A DNA stretch of 64,000 nucleotides from Roseobacter sp. (GTDB lineage: Bacteria; Pseudomonadota; Alphaproteobacteria; Rhodobacterales; Rhodobacteraceae), in contig JADFAE010000007.1 of assembly GCA_015665415.1 (NCBI GenBank), forward strand, positions 62,001-126,000, read 5' to 3'. A model generated the notes under the pieces. That model saw only the letters and a program-made list of their open reading frames with translations, was not told the origin of the DNA and searched no databases. The translations under genes were made by a program, and so were the position numbers. Each line of letters starts with the position of its first letter. Position 1 is the stretch's first letter. Shown here piece after piece: positions 45,271-55,534 of the stretch.

Positions 45271-46419
45271 ATGTGCAAAAAGACAGTTCATCTTCATATC
45301 GGGTCGCATAAGACCGCCACCACCACGCTGCAGAACACCCTGGCCGCCAATGCGGATCTGCTGGCCCGCGCCGGGCTGCTCTATCCACAGACCGGGCGCA
45401 GCTTCAACGGCCATCATCCGCTGGCGCTGCAGCTGCGCGACCCGGAGCTGCAGGATCAGCCCCTCGAGAGCCGGGGCGACTGGCCCGCCCTGCTGCAGGA
45501 GATCGAGACGGCGCAGACGCCGCATGTGCTGCTGAGTTCGGAGAATTTCGAATGGCTGCAACAGCTCGCCCCGCTGCAGGCGCTGCAGCGGCGCTACCGG
45601 GTGCGGGTGCTGTTTTACATGCGCAGCCCCCAGACCTATCTGGAGAGTTTCTACAACCAGGTGGTCAAGGATCTCAAAACCCGGGAATCGCGCACATTAG
45701 AGACCTATATCTGCGAGCACGGCCTGTTCTTTCTCGACAATGAAAAACTGCTGAACCGCTGGAGCGACGCCTTTGGCCAGGAGGCCGTCCAGGTGCAGCT
45801 CTATGAAAAATCCAGCAGCCCCGAGGCGCTGCTGGAGCGGTTTCTCGATGCTCTGGGCTGCCACAGCCGCTTACCGCTACTGCTGCCGCCGCAAACCGCG
45901 TTGCAAAAGGTCTCGCTGCCGCCCGATGCGCTGGAATATCTGCGATTGCGCAATCTGCATCAGGCCCCCACCAATGGGCAATATCACCTCACCATGGCGC
46001 TGGCGCAGATCGCCCGGCACAAGGCCGCCGCGCTGCAGCGCACCCGCGCCGGGCTGTTGTCACTGGCGGCACAGCGCAATCTGCTGAACCGGTTCAGCGC
46101 AGGCAATCGCCGGGTGGCCCGGCGCTATCTCGGCAGCGACCGGTCGCCTTTTTTGCCCAGCCAGGCCCGGGCCCATGCGCAGTTCGACAGCCGCCTGCCC
46201 CAGGGCGATGACGTGATGATTTCCAAGGTGGAGGCGCTGCTCAGCCGCTTTGAACGCAGCGCCGAGCCCACAACCACCGCCTCAGGTGCGGGCAGATCCG
46301 GACCAAAGCCGCCGCAAGATCCGCCGCCTCAGAGCAGGCGCGCACCGCCAACCTCCTCAGCCCCTGCATCTTCGGCCCCGGATCTGCCCTTCGCCCTTTC
46401 CCTGCCTCCAACACGTTAG
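45271..46419 (+). CDS. Sulfotransferase-like protein 1
   Basis: 382 residues from the ATG at 45271. VHLHIGSHKTATTTLQNTL matches the phosphosulfate-binding loop (HIGxxKTGTTxLQ) of bacterial carbohydrate sulfotransferase-like proteins. VLFYMRSPQTYLESFYNQVVKD resembles the second (3'-phosphate) motif with R-S/P. The last ~60 residues are a Pro/Ser/Ala-rich low-complexity tail. It could transfer sulfate from PAPS to the exopolysaccharide. First of four consecutive genes of this kind, eight bases before the next. The family is broad, so sulfotransfer itself is inferred. Confidence 0.75.
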   Translation: MCKKTVHLHIGSHKTATTTLQNTLAANADLLARAGLLYPQTGRSFNGHHPLALQLRDPELQDQPLESRGDWPALLQEIETAQTPHVLLSSENFEWLQQLAPLQALQRRYRVRVLFYMRSPQTYLESFYNQVVKDLKTRESRTLETYICEHGLFFLDNEKLLNRWSDAFGQEAVQVQLYEKSSSPEALLERFLDALGCHSRLPLLLPPQTALQKVSLPPDALEYLRLRNLHQAPTNGQYHLTMALAQIARHKAAALQRTRAGLLSLAAQRNLLNRFSAGNRRVARRYLGSDRSPFLPSQARAHAQFDSRLPQGDDVMISKVEALLSRFERSAEPTTTASGAGRSGPKPPQDPPPQSRRAPPTSSAPASSAPDLPFALSLPPTR

Positions 46420-46427
46420 GTTGCAAC

Positions 46428-47564
46428 ATGCATGTCGTGGTTCACATCGGCCCCTATAAGACCGGCTCCACTGCGATTCAGGCGGCCCTGCGCAGCGGGC
46501 AACAGGCGCTGGAGCAACAGGGCTGCTACTATTATCACGCCCCCTTGATGCCAGAGTTTGCGCTGCAGACCCTGGGTCTCAGCGCGCCTGAACAGATGGT
46601 CCCGGATCTGCGCCACCGCTTTGCCACCCTGGAACAGGCCCAGGCCTGGAGCGCACGCTGCTGGCAAGAGTTCGAGGCCCAGGTGCAGGCACGACGCCCC
46701 CTGCTCAGCCTGATTTCGAGCGAGCATTTCTCCGGGCTGCGCAACCCGGCCCCGCTGTTTGACCGGCTGCGGCGCAGCTTTTCGCGGATCACCGTGCTGG
46801 CCTATCTGCGCGCCCCTGCCAGCCTCTATCGCTCCACCCTGCAGCAGCGCATTCGCGGCAATGGTGAGCGGCTGGCAGACCTGCCCAGCCCGCTCAGTTT
46901 TGTCTATCCCGCGCGCCAGCAGCTGGAGCCCTTTCTCAACCTGGTGGGGCGCGACAATATGGTGGTGCGCCGCTTTGGCAGGACCACCCAAGCCTCGCAG
47001 CCCTGGGATGTGGTGGCGGATTTCGCGGCCATGCTTGCGGATCTGGAACCGGGGTTGGCCGGACCCTGGCTACAGGCCCGCCAACAGGCCAACCCGCAGG
47101 CCGATCCGCGGGTCAACAGATCCCTGCCCGGGGCCCTGCTTGCCTGGCTCTTGACCCAGAACGAGCTGCTGGACAGCCGCGGGCCCGGCACCCGTCGCCA
47201 CCAGTTGCTGGCGCGGCTGGAACAGGACCCCGCCCTGCAGGCCCTGCCCCGGCTCGCGTTCAACGACCCCGCCCTGCCCGCGCTGATCGAGGCCAGGGCC
47301 CGCCCCGCCTGTGCCTGGCTCAACCAGACCTTCCTGGCCGGGCAGACGCCCTTGCCGCTGGCCGCCGATGCTCCAGGCCCAGAAACCTCAGGCCCAGAAA
47401 CCTCGCCCCAGGCTCTGCGCGCCGCGCAAGAGGCCCTGCGCGACTGGCTGCTGGCCCAGCTCACCCCCGCGGCCACCCAGGTGCTGGCCCGCGCCCTCCT
47501 CACGCTGGATCCCCCGCCACGGCCTGCGCCCCCCCAGGAACCCCAGGAGCCCCCATGCCCCTGA
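46428..47564 (+). CDS. Sulfotransferase-like protein 2
   Basis: 378 residues. MHVVVHIGPYKTGSTAIQAAL carries the phosphosulfate-binding loop, and VLAYLRAPASLYRSTLQQRI the second conserved segment. The C-terminal ~60 residues are Pro/Ala-rich and include a 15-bp tandem DNA duplication at 47375-47404 (GPETS-GPETS). The gene overlaps the next one by ten bases, so they are in one operon. Probable role: sulfation or decoration of the polysaccharide. Confidence 0.72.
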   Translation: MHVVVHIGPYKTGSTAIQAALRSGQQALEQQGCYYYHAPLMPEFALQTLGLSAPEQMVPDLRHRFATLEQAQAWSARCWQEFEAQVQARRPLLSLISSEHFSGLRNPAPLFDRLRRSFSRITVLAYLRAPASLYRSTLQQRIRGNGERLADLPSPLSFVYPARQQLEPFLNLVGRDNMVVRRFGRTTQASQPWDVVADFAAMLADLEPGLAGPWLQARQQANPQADPRVNRSLPGALLAWLLTQNELLDSRGPGTRRHQLLARLEQDPALQALPRLAFNDPALPALIEARARPACAWLNQTFLAGQTPLPLAADAPGPETSGPETSPQALRAAQEALRDWLLAQLTPAATQVLARALLTLDPPPRPAPPQEPQEPPCP

Positions 47565-48241
47565 ACAGCTATCGCTACATCTTCATCATCACCTATGCCC
47601 GCTCCGGCTCCACCCTGCTGATGAGCCTGCTGAACCAATGCGCGGGCGTCTGCATCCGCGGCGAAAACAAGGCCACGCTCTATCACCTGTTTCGCGCCAG
47701 CCAGGCCCTGCGTGAGACCTTTCGGCGCGGCCAGAACAGCCCCCAGGAAGACCCCGACCGCCCCTGGTTCGGGGCCGGAGCCACCCGGCCAGCCCGCTTC
47801 CGCCGCCAGCTGCTGCAGGGGTTTGTCCGCGACGCCCTGGTGCCGCCAGCGGGCACAAAAGTGACCGGCTGCAAGGAGATCCGCCACCATCACCCCTTTG
47901 CCGATGACGTGGAATTTGCCGCCTATATCCGCTTTCTGCTTGAGAATTTCCCGGATGCGCGGCTGGTGTTCAACAGCCGCAACCGCGCGGATGTCTGCCG
48001 TTCCGCCTGGCTGGCTCAGCGCCCCCGCGCCCAGGTCGAAGGGATGATCACCACCTGCGAGCGCCGCTTTGCCAGTGCCATGGCCGCCCATCCCGAACAG
48101 TGTTTCTGGGTCGATCATGACGCTTTCACCGCCACACCGCAGCGCTATGAGGCGCTGTTCGCCTTTCTGGATCTGCCCCATGATTCCGCCCGCATAGCCC
48201 AGGTACTGGACAAGCCGCTGCTGCATCAGCCGCAGAAATAA
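47555..48241 (+). CDS. Sulfotransferase-family protein 3
   Basis: 228 residues. IIFIITYARSGSTLLMSLLN-type start (YARSGSTLLMSLL) is the phosphosulfate loop of the Sulfotransfer_3 group, and ARLVFNSRNRADVCRSAWLA fits the second motif. FWVDHDAFTATPQRYEALFAFLDL near the end is the usual loop before the C-terminal helices. It is smaller and of a different subgroup from its two upstream neighbours, with which it overlaps. Likely sulfates a sugar or lipid; acceptor unknown. Confidence 0.78.
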   Translation: MPLNSYRYIFIITYARSGSTLLMSLLNQCAGVCIRGENKATLYHLFRASQALRETFRRGQNSPQEDPDRPWFGAGATRPARFRRQLLQGFVRDALVPPAGTKVTGCKEIRHHHPFADDVEFAAYIRFLLENFPDARLVFNSRNRADVCRSAWLAQRPRAQVEGMITTCERRFASAMAAHPEQCFWVDHDAFTATPQRYEALFAFLDLPHDSARIAQVLDKPLLHQPQK

Positions 48242-48363
48242 CCCCCCGGCCCCAAAGCCCCCTCTCAAAAGCCCTGTCAAAACCCCCTGTCGGCCCTCGT
48301 CAGCGATTTGACTTTGCGCTAGGGTCGCGCCGAAACAGACGACCCAAAGGCCTTGGCTTTCTT

Positions 48364-49176
48364 ATGACGCAGACAGGATCACCGGGCCCGCAGACAGGTA
48401 GCCCACAGATAGGCGACCCACAGACAGACAGCGCCCAGGAGGTGCAGACCGTCCTGGTGCATATCGGCAAATGTGGCGGCTCAACCCTGCGCCAGGCGCT
48501 GGAGGACAGCGCCAGCGGGGTGGATCTCGTCACCCATGTCCGCCAGCCGCCAATCGGGCCTCAGTATCGCTATTACATCACCCTGCGCTGCCCGCTGCGA
48601 CGGGCGATCTCGGCCTTTTACTGGCGCCGCAAACTGGTCCTGCGCGAGGCCAGCCAGGCCACTCGGTTTCCCGGCGAGGCGCAGATCCTGGCCCATTATG
48701 TCAGCTTGGATAATCTGGCGCGGGTGCTGTTTCACAAGGATGGCAGCGTCAATGCCATGGTCCAGGGTCAGTTCCGCGCCCTGCATCACCTGGGCGAGGG
48801 TATCAGTTTTTACCTGCAGGATCTGTTGGCAGCGGTGCAGCCCGATCAGATCCTCGGCGTGCTGCTGCAAGAGCAGCTGGAGGCGGATCTTCTGCGCCTC
48901 TTTGGCCTCTGCAGCCCCGGGCGGCTCAACGATAACAGCCAGCCGGATCTGCACCCGGCCCATTCCGAGGACCGCCGTCTCAGCCTGCAGGCCCAGAACA
49001 ATCTGCGCCGCTTCCTGCAGGCCGATTACGCCTGCATCAAAACCCTCGACGCCTGGGGCAAACTGCCGGCGGGCTACCTCCAGGGGCTGGACGAGGCGCT
49101 GCCAAGCCCCCCGCAGGACGGTGCGGATGGCTGGCGCGCCTGGGCCAAACCCCGCGGTCATGCCCTGTTCCCCTGA
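48364..49176 (+). CDS. Sulfotransferase-like protein 4
   Basis: 270 residues. The first ~25 are an imperfect Gly/Pro/Gln/Thr/Asp repeat (GSPGPQTGSPQIGDPQTD) encoded by slipped CAGACAG units. Then TVLVHIGKCGGSTLRQAL is the phosphosulfate loop, in the form found in sulfotransferase family 2-like proteins (HIxKCGGST). ITLRCPLRRAISAFYWRRKL is the R-x-P second motif. It lies 122 bases after the previous gene and is convergent with the methyltransferase-glycosyltransferase gene. Confidence 0.75.
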   Translation: MTQTGSPGPQTGSPQIGDPQTDSAQEVQTVLVHIGKCGGSTLRQALEDSASGVDLVTHVRQPPIGPQYRYYITLRCPLRRAISAFYWRRKLVLREASQATRFPGEAQILAHYVSLDNLARVLFHKDGSVNAMVQGQFRALHHLGEGISFYLQDLLAAVQPDQILGVLLQEQLEADLLRLFGLCSPGRLNDNSQPDLHPAHSEDRRLSLQAQNNLRRFLQADYACIKTLDAWGKLPAGYLQGLDEALPSPPQDGADGWRAWAKPRGHALFP

Positions 49177-49214
49177 TGGGCCCCACATAACCGGGCCCAG
49201 CCAAAGACCTGCCC

Positions 49215-51110
49215 CTAGCGCATCGCGCCCATCATCTCGATGAATTCGGGTTGCCAGCGCCAGTCCTCCATGTGCAGCATGCCACAGCCCTGGGGCAGAT
49301 CCGCCATCTGGTTCAACCGCCGCTGCACCAGAAAGGCCAGCCCCTCGATGCCGCTGCGCTCCAGCTGGGCCGTGCTCAGCACCCCCGGACCAAAGGCCTT
49401 GGCCAGCATCGCCAGAAAACCAACCGCCGCCTCGCGGTAGATCTGCTGCAGCTCCGCAGGCAGCCCGGCATGGGACCAGCGCAGGGTATTGATCAGCGCG
49501 CTCACCACCGGCTGCAGATCCGGCCAGGCCTCGGCTTCGGCCCGCAAGAACACCTCGCGGAACATGTTGAAACTGTAGAAATGGCGCGCATCCCCCTGTT
49601 TGATGTCCTGGGCCGCGTGCTGGCGATAGTGATAGCTCTGGCCAAAGACATGGGCCATCTCGCCACCATGCTGGGCACAGAGCAGCTGAAAGACCTGATC
49701 GTCAAAGGCGCGCACATGTTCGGGAAAGCCGATCTGCCAGTGATCCAGAAAATCACGCCGGTAGATCCGCCGCCAGATGCTGGGCTGGCCCTGCATCAGA
49801 TCCAGACTGGGACTGAGAGCATAGCGGATCTCCCCCAGCCGCTGCAGCGGCCCTTCGGAAAAACGCGCCTGCTCCGCCTGCGGATGGCGCTGCTCTGCCC
49901 CGGTCGCATCCACCTCAAAGGCAAAGAACTCTCCCTCCACCATGTTAAAGCCGCCATAGCGGGCCAGTTCCAGCAGGCTGGAAAACAGCCCCGGATCGAC
50001 CCGGTCATCGGCATCGACAAAAGCAATATGGGAGGCGTCGGAACAGGCGCGACCATGGTTGCGGGCCGAGGCGCAGCCGCCATTGGCCTTGGGCAACAGC
50101 TGCAGCCGGGAGCAGTCACGATAACGCTCTGCCACCAGATCACCGCTGCCATCGGTTGAGCCATCATCCACCACCAGCACCCGGATATCAGGATTGTCAT
50201 CCGCCAGCAGGCTGTCGAGGCAGGCACCGATGAAATCCCGGGCGTTATACATCGCCACCACCACATCCAGCCCCGGGCGGCGCGCGCCCAGGCTGTCCTC
50301 ATGATCACGCCGCAGTGCCAGGTCGCCATGGAGCAGATAGATCTGCCGCTTCACCTCGGGGTCCTGCGGCAGCAGCGCCGCACTGGGAACATGCGAGACC
50401 AGCCGACCGGTGACAAAGGCAGTGGAAGTCGCATGCATCGCCTGGGCCAGCTCGGTCTCGACGCCGGGCGCATCCAGCTTGACCAGATCCGGGGCCAGCG
50501 CCGTCAGCAGACCGGGCGGCAGCGCCGGGCAGCTCTGAACGGCGCCATCGCCCGAGACCGCAGTGGCCGGGGCCAAACGCCCGCCCAGCCCCGGCAGGGC
50601 GCAAAAATCGCCCCATTGCGGTTGCGCCAGAAACTCAGAGAGGATTGCAGAGAGAATTTCAGAGCGCTCAAAGGCGTGATTTTCCCGTTTTAGGCTCTGA
50701 TATATTGGAATGTCAGAGGCTGTGGCCTCGGGGTGAAAGCCGCCCTGCAGGCATGAAATATTCTCCAGCCCGCTGCGCTGCACCGTCTCCTGCAGGGCCT
50801 GATAGCGCGCACTGTCCGCCTCGATGCACAGCACCTGCCAGCGCGGAAAGGCAGCGGCGAAGGCCAGGCCAAACCAGCCCGCGCCCGCCCCGATATCCAC
50901 ACAGAGCCCCTGGAGGGGCAGCACCCGCGAGGCCAGGAACAGCTCATAGATCTCTCTCAGATCCTGTCGCCGCTGCTGCACCTCCAGGGCCTCCTCGCGG
51001 TGCCAGATCTCCACCTGCTGGCCAAAGGCCTGCACCGATGCACGCTGCAGGCTATCGCCCGCGGGCCTCGGCAGCGGCGTTGCAAGCGGTGGCGAGGTCC
51101 AGAATTTCAT
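49215..51110 (-). CDS. Fusion: FkbM-like methyltransferase + family 2 glycosyltransferase
   Basis: 631 residues. The N-terminal half (~60-240) is a SAM-binding fold with VDIGAGAGWFGLAFAAAFP, VLCIEAD and ALAPDLVKLDAPGVETELAQAM, like FkbM-type methyltransferases. The C-terminal half (~280-630) is a GT-A glycosyltransferase: DVVVAMYNARDFIGACLDSLL, VDDGSTDGSGDLV, CASARNHG and the metal site FVDADD. One protein could add a sugar and methylate it, or pair two consecutive decorations. Same strand and 49 bases downstream of another family 2 transferase. Confidence 0.85.
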   Translation of the reverse strand: MKFWTSPPLATPLPRPAGDSLQRASVQAFGQQVEIWHREEALEVQQRRQDLREIYELFLASRVLPLQGLCVDIGAGAGWFGLAFAAAFPRWQVLCIEADSARYQALQETVQRSGLENISCLQGGFHPEATASDIPIYQSLKRENHAFERSEILSAILSEFLAQPQWGDFCALPGLGGRLAPATAVSGDGAVQSCPALPPGLLTALAPDLVKLDAPGVETELAQAMHATSTAFVTGRLVSHVPSAALLPQDPEVKRQIYLLHGDLALRRDHEDSLGARRPGLDVVVAMYNARDFIGACLDSLLADDNPDIRVLVVDDGSTDGSGDLVAERYRDCSRLQLLPKANGGCASARNHGRACSDASHIAFVDADDRVDPGLFSSLLELARYGGFNMVEGEFFAFEVDATGAEQRHPQAEQARFSEGPLQRLGEIRYALSPSLDLMQGQPSIWRRIYRRDFLDHWQIGFPEHVRAFDDQVFQLLCAQHGGEMAHVFGQSYHYRQHAAQDIKQGDARHFYSFNMFREVFLRAEAEAWPDLQPVVSALINTLRWSHAGLPAELQQIYREAAVGFLAMLAKAFGPGVLSTAQLERSGIEGLAFLVQRRLNQMADLPQGCGMLHMEDWRWQPEFIEMMGAMR

Positions 51111-51159
51111 CGCAGCTCTCCTGTCGCCAGCGACGGCCTTGTGATGCAGGGGGGCCGTC

Positions 51160-52143
51160 TCATGCTCTGCCCGCCATCAGATGCGCCTGGGCATAGCTCT
51201 GCAGGCTCTGGCGTTCATTGCGCGGATCAGGCGTCTCGGGGGAAATCACAAAGAACTGCGGATCCACCTGCCCCAAAGAGGCCCGCAAGAGGGCACGGTA
51301 AGCCCCCAGCTGATGCCGGGCAATGCGCTCCTCGCACCATTTCAGCAGCCGCAGGGCGCCAATGGAAACCGCACCGCGAAACCGCGCATTGGCACAGTCG
51401 GGATGCGCGGCCAAAAGCTGGAACATCACCGTCGTGGTGGCAATGACATCAAAGCGGATCTCAGAGCTGGCGCCGGTCAGCTGTGGCCGCAGCTGGCGGC
51501 GGAAATAGGTGAAACTGCGCGAGGCCAGCAAATGCACCGACCGGGCCTGGGCAATGCAGAGCGTGTGAAACAGGATATCCTCGAAGAAGTGATCATTGGG
51601 AAAGCACAAGCGCGCGCGCGCCAGCAGATCGCGGGCGATGAACTTATTGGCCGATTGCGGCTCATGGCTGGCGGCCCAGGCCTTGGTGGCGGCCAGATCC
51701 AGCCCCACCTCCCCCGCCTCTGCCGCTTCGGCCTCGGCCTGCAGCGCGCTGTCCTCATCCATGAAGCAGGCCAGCCTGCCCTGCGGCGGTGCCATCACAC
51801 CGCGTACCAACAGCAGCTCTGCGGGCTGCGCCTGCAGCGCCTGCGCCACCTCGGCAAAGGCCCAGGGCGCGCGCAGATCATCGCCATCCAGAAAGCAGAT
51901 GTAATCACCGCTGCAATGGCGCAGGCCCCGGTTGCGCGCCGAAGACAGCCCGTCATTGGCCTGTTGCAACAGGGAGATGCGCGGGTCCTGCAGCCCCTGC
52001 AGCACCGCGCGGGTCTGGGCATCGGCCCCATCATCGACAATCACCAGCTGCAGGTCCTCATGGGTCTGGTTCAGCACCGAGGCGATGGACTGCGCCGCCA
52101 GCGCGCCTTCGTTGAAAACCGTCATGACACAGGAAAATTTCAT
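51160..52143 (-). CDS. Family 2 glycosyltransferase
   Basis: 327 residues. The start MKFSCVMTVFNEGALAAQSIASVLNQTHEDLQLVIVDDG, the SSARNRGL segment and the DXD motif FLDGDD identify a GT2 enzyme. The acceptor and sugar are unknown. It sits between the fusion gene and a protein of unknown function, all three on the minus strand with small gaps, so probably one transcript. Confidence 0.9.
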   Translation of the reverse strand: MKFSCVMTVFNEGALAAQSIASVLNQTHEDLQLVIVDDGADAQTRAVLQGLQDPRISLLQQANDGLSSARNRGLRHCSGDYICFLDGDDLRAPWAFAEVAQALQAQPAELLLVRGVMAPPQGRLACFMDEDSALQAEAEAAEAGEVGLDLAATKAWAASHEPQSANKFIARDLLARARLCFPNDHFFEDILFHTLCIAQARSVHLLASRSFTYFRRQLRPQLTGASSEIRFDVIATTTVMFQLLAAHPDCANARFRGAVSIGALRLLKWCEERIARHQLGAYRALLRASLGQVDPQFFVISPETPDPRNERQSLQSYAQAHLMAGRA

Positions 52144-52156
52144 CAGTATTGCCCCT

Positions 52157-52777
52157 TCATGCCACCCCGGTCACCGCAAAATCGCTGATCTGCAAATCGC
52201 CACTGCCCGGGGGCAGAAACAGATGCAGATCCAGCGCATGGGCCTGCTCCAGCATCGCAACCGGTGGCGCGATCTCGGCGCTGACCCAGCTCAGGCCGGG
52301 CTGCAGCGCCAGCGCGGTGGCGGCAAAGATGTCGGTGAACCCGCCCTCCTGATGCAGCCTGAGCGCCAACCGCGCCTCCAAAGGCGGTGCCTCAGAAAAA
52401 TCTGCCGCCTCAGCCTCTGGGGGCGCTGCTGTCTTGGCGGGGGAAATGGGCTGCAGCGCCAGTTGCAAGCGGCAATAAAACCGGCTGCAGTCCAGCCAAT
52501 CGCCTACGCCCCGATCTGATCCCTGGCCTGATCCCTGGCCTGATCCCCGGCCCAATCTCCGGCCGGTTCTGGCACCCAGCTTGATCCCCACCTCCAACCA
52601 TTGCGCCACCGCGGTGACAGCGCGGATCTGCAGATCAAGACCGGCGCTGCGGCGGGCGGAAATCTGCCCCTGATCCGGCTCCACCGCCGCGTGAATGCGG
52701 CGCGAGAGGCGAATGTGATCCGCCGCCCGGCAGGCCGGAAAACACTCGGTTTCGCGCAGATCAAAATTCACCAGCAT
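52157..52777 (-). CDS. Protein of unknown function in glycosyltransferase operon
   Basis: 206 residues from the ATG at 52777 (MLVNFDLRETECF); an ATG at 52864 gives a poor-looking extension. No signal peptide. The protein has paired beta-like segments of similar shape (GLDLQIRAVTAVAQWLEVGIKLGA; SRFYCRLQLALQPIS; RLALRLHQEGGFTD; DLHLFLPPGSGDLQISDFAVTG), which suggests a beta-sandwich, perhaps carbohydrate-binding. A Gly/Gln/Ser stretch is encoded by three 12-bp tandem repeats at 52516-52551. It ends 13 bases before the GT2 gene. I do not recognise the family. Confidence 0.6.
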   Translation of the reverse strand: MLVNFDLRETECFPACRAADHIRLSRRIHAAVEPDQGQISARRSAGLDLQIRAVTAVAQWLEVGIKLGARTGRRLGRGSGQGSGQGSDRGVGDWLDCSRFYCRLQLALQPISPAKTAAPPEAEAADFSEAPPLEARLALRLHQEGGFTDIFAATALALQPGLSWVSAEIAPPVAMLEQAHALDLHLFLPPGSGDLQISDFAVTGVA

Positions 52778-52997
52778 GCCCTGTATGCTCCCCCTCCCCG
52801 CAAAAACAACACAACCATATAGTGCAATGACGCACTCCGACATTGCAAGAGATTGATCACCCATAGGTTGCCTGTCGAGAATTCGATCGCGCGCAGGCCT
52901 GATTGCTCAGCTGAGGGAGCGCGTGAACGCGAGCCGCAATCCCGCCTGCGGCCGGGCGCTTCTGCACCTGGCCTGCAGGCGTTCTGCGCCCGTTTTG

Positions 52998-54254
<1,257 letters not shown>

Positions 54255-54298
54255 TCAGCAGCCCAGGCCCCGCAGCAAGGGGGTGGGCAGTGGCGCGC

Positions 54299-55303
54299 TC
54301 AGCTCGCCCCCTCCCCGCCCTGCTCCGACCTGTGCTGCGCGATCATCGCCCGCAAAAGCGGGGTGACAAAATCTGCCATCAACTGGTTGCTGTCGGCAGG
54401 CAGCGTCATCTCGGCCAGCGGCATCTCGACCCCCGGCAGCGGATCAAGGAACAGGGCCTCGCGGTCGAAATAGCGCCGGGCCAGGGCCCGGTTGCCGCGC
54501 GCATATCCGTTAAGGATCCGCTCTCTCTGCGCATGCGGGATCAGCAGCTGAGACGGGGCCTGTTGCCCCGCGGCGGCACCAATCTTAGCGCAGGCCTCGG
54601 TCAGCAGGGCGCGATAGGGCTCTGGGGCCTCATCCAGCGGCAGGCGGCGCATGAATTCCGAGACCTGCGGCGCAAAACTGGGGTTCACCGGTGGGCCGCT
54701 GCCAAAGCGCTCAGGCGGCGGCAGATCGATACTGGTGCAGAACATCTCAACCGCGCCCCCCGGCGGCATCTGGCTGGGCTCATAAAGGTTGAGAATGACA
54801 TTCTCGCGGCCAAAAATCTGCTCCAGGTGGCGCACGTAACGGTCATAATCGATCCAGTGGAACTGCTGCCGCTGGGCCAGAAACTCGGGCAGGGTGCAAT
54901 GGCTCAGGCGGGGGTTCCACTGCCATTTGATATTCTGCAAATACCAGCTTTCCAGCCAGAGATCCTGACGCCGTAAAGCGAACACAACTTTTACGTTAAA
55001 ATACTTGCGGAACTCTCCTAGAGCGCTAAGGTTTTCCCGTATGCAGATATCTTCATCACTCAGAATAATCGTATGCAGCTCCATCTCATGGGCCGCGATG
55101 CGCCGCATCAACTCGGCGCAGAGCTGCTGCGGGCTTTTGCGGCCCGAAAACAGCGCATTGATCAGATGCACGTGACGGCGGGCCTTGAAGGGATAAAGCA
55201 CCCCCTGCTGTTTCAGCGCCGCGATATTGCGATGCAGATACTGCTGCACCGCCGAGGTGCCGGTGCGATGGGCCCCGATATGAAAGATGAGGTTGCGCGT
55301 CAT
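54299..55303 (-). CDS. Sulfotransferase-like protein 5
   Basis: 334 residues from the ATG at 55303. LIFHIGAHRTGTSAVQQYLHRN carries the phosphosulfate loop, VVFALRRQDLWLESWYLQNIK the second segment. A bulky C-terminal region contains DREALFLDPLPGVEMP. It lies upstream of glf on the same strand and is divergent from the galactofuranosyltransferase gene, so galactofuranose residues are possible acceptors. Fifth intact member of this broad family in the window. Confidence 0.75.
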   Translation of the reverse strand: MTRNLIFHIGAHRTGTSAVQQYLHRNIAALKQQGVLYPFKARRHVHLINALFSGRKSPQQLCAELMRRIAAHEMELHTIILSDEDICIRENLSALGEFRKYFNVKVVFALRRQDLWLESWYLQNIKWQWNPRLSHCTLPEFLAQRQQFHWIDYDRYVRHLEQIFGRENVILNLYEPSQMPPGGAVEMFCTSIDLPPPERFGSGPPVNPSFAPQVSEFMRRLPLDEAPEPYRALLTEACAKIGAAAGQQAPSQLLIPHAQRERILNGYARGNRALARRYFDREALFLDPLPGVEMPLAEMTLPADSNQLMADFVTPLLRAMIAQHRSEQGGEGAS

Positions 55304-55534
55304 GTCGTCTCTGCTCACGGCTGCGTTTCCCCTCTGCGCTGTCTCATGGCTCGCTCTGCGCGCCCCAGGACAGCAAGACAGCACAACCAGAATGAAATGT
55401 CACACCAAATTTTTCTCCAAAAACGTGCACTTCATTTCCCTTTCAAGCCCTGTGCTCAGCCCCAATCCTCCGGCCCCAATCCCCGCAATAGGCGTGCCAA
55501 GTAAGCGCCCCAAATCGTCATCAAGGCCCCTTCG

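Noticed and set aside
46904-48280. Minus-strand open frame across two sulfotransferase-like genes
   Set aside because: Shadow frame crossing two overlapping real genes; no recognisable domain.
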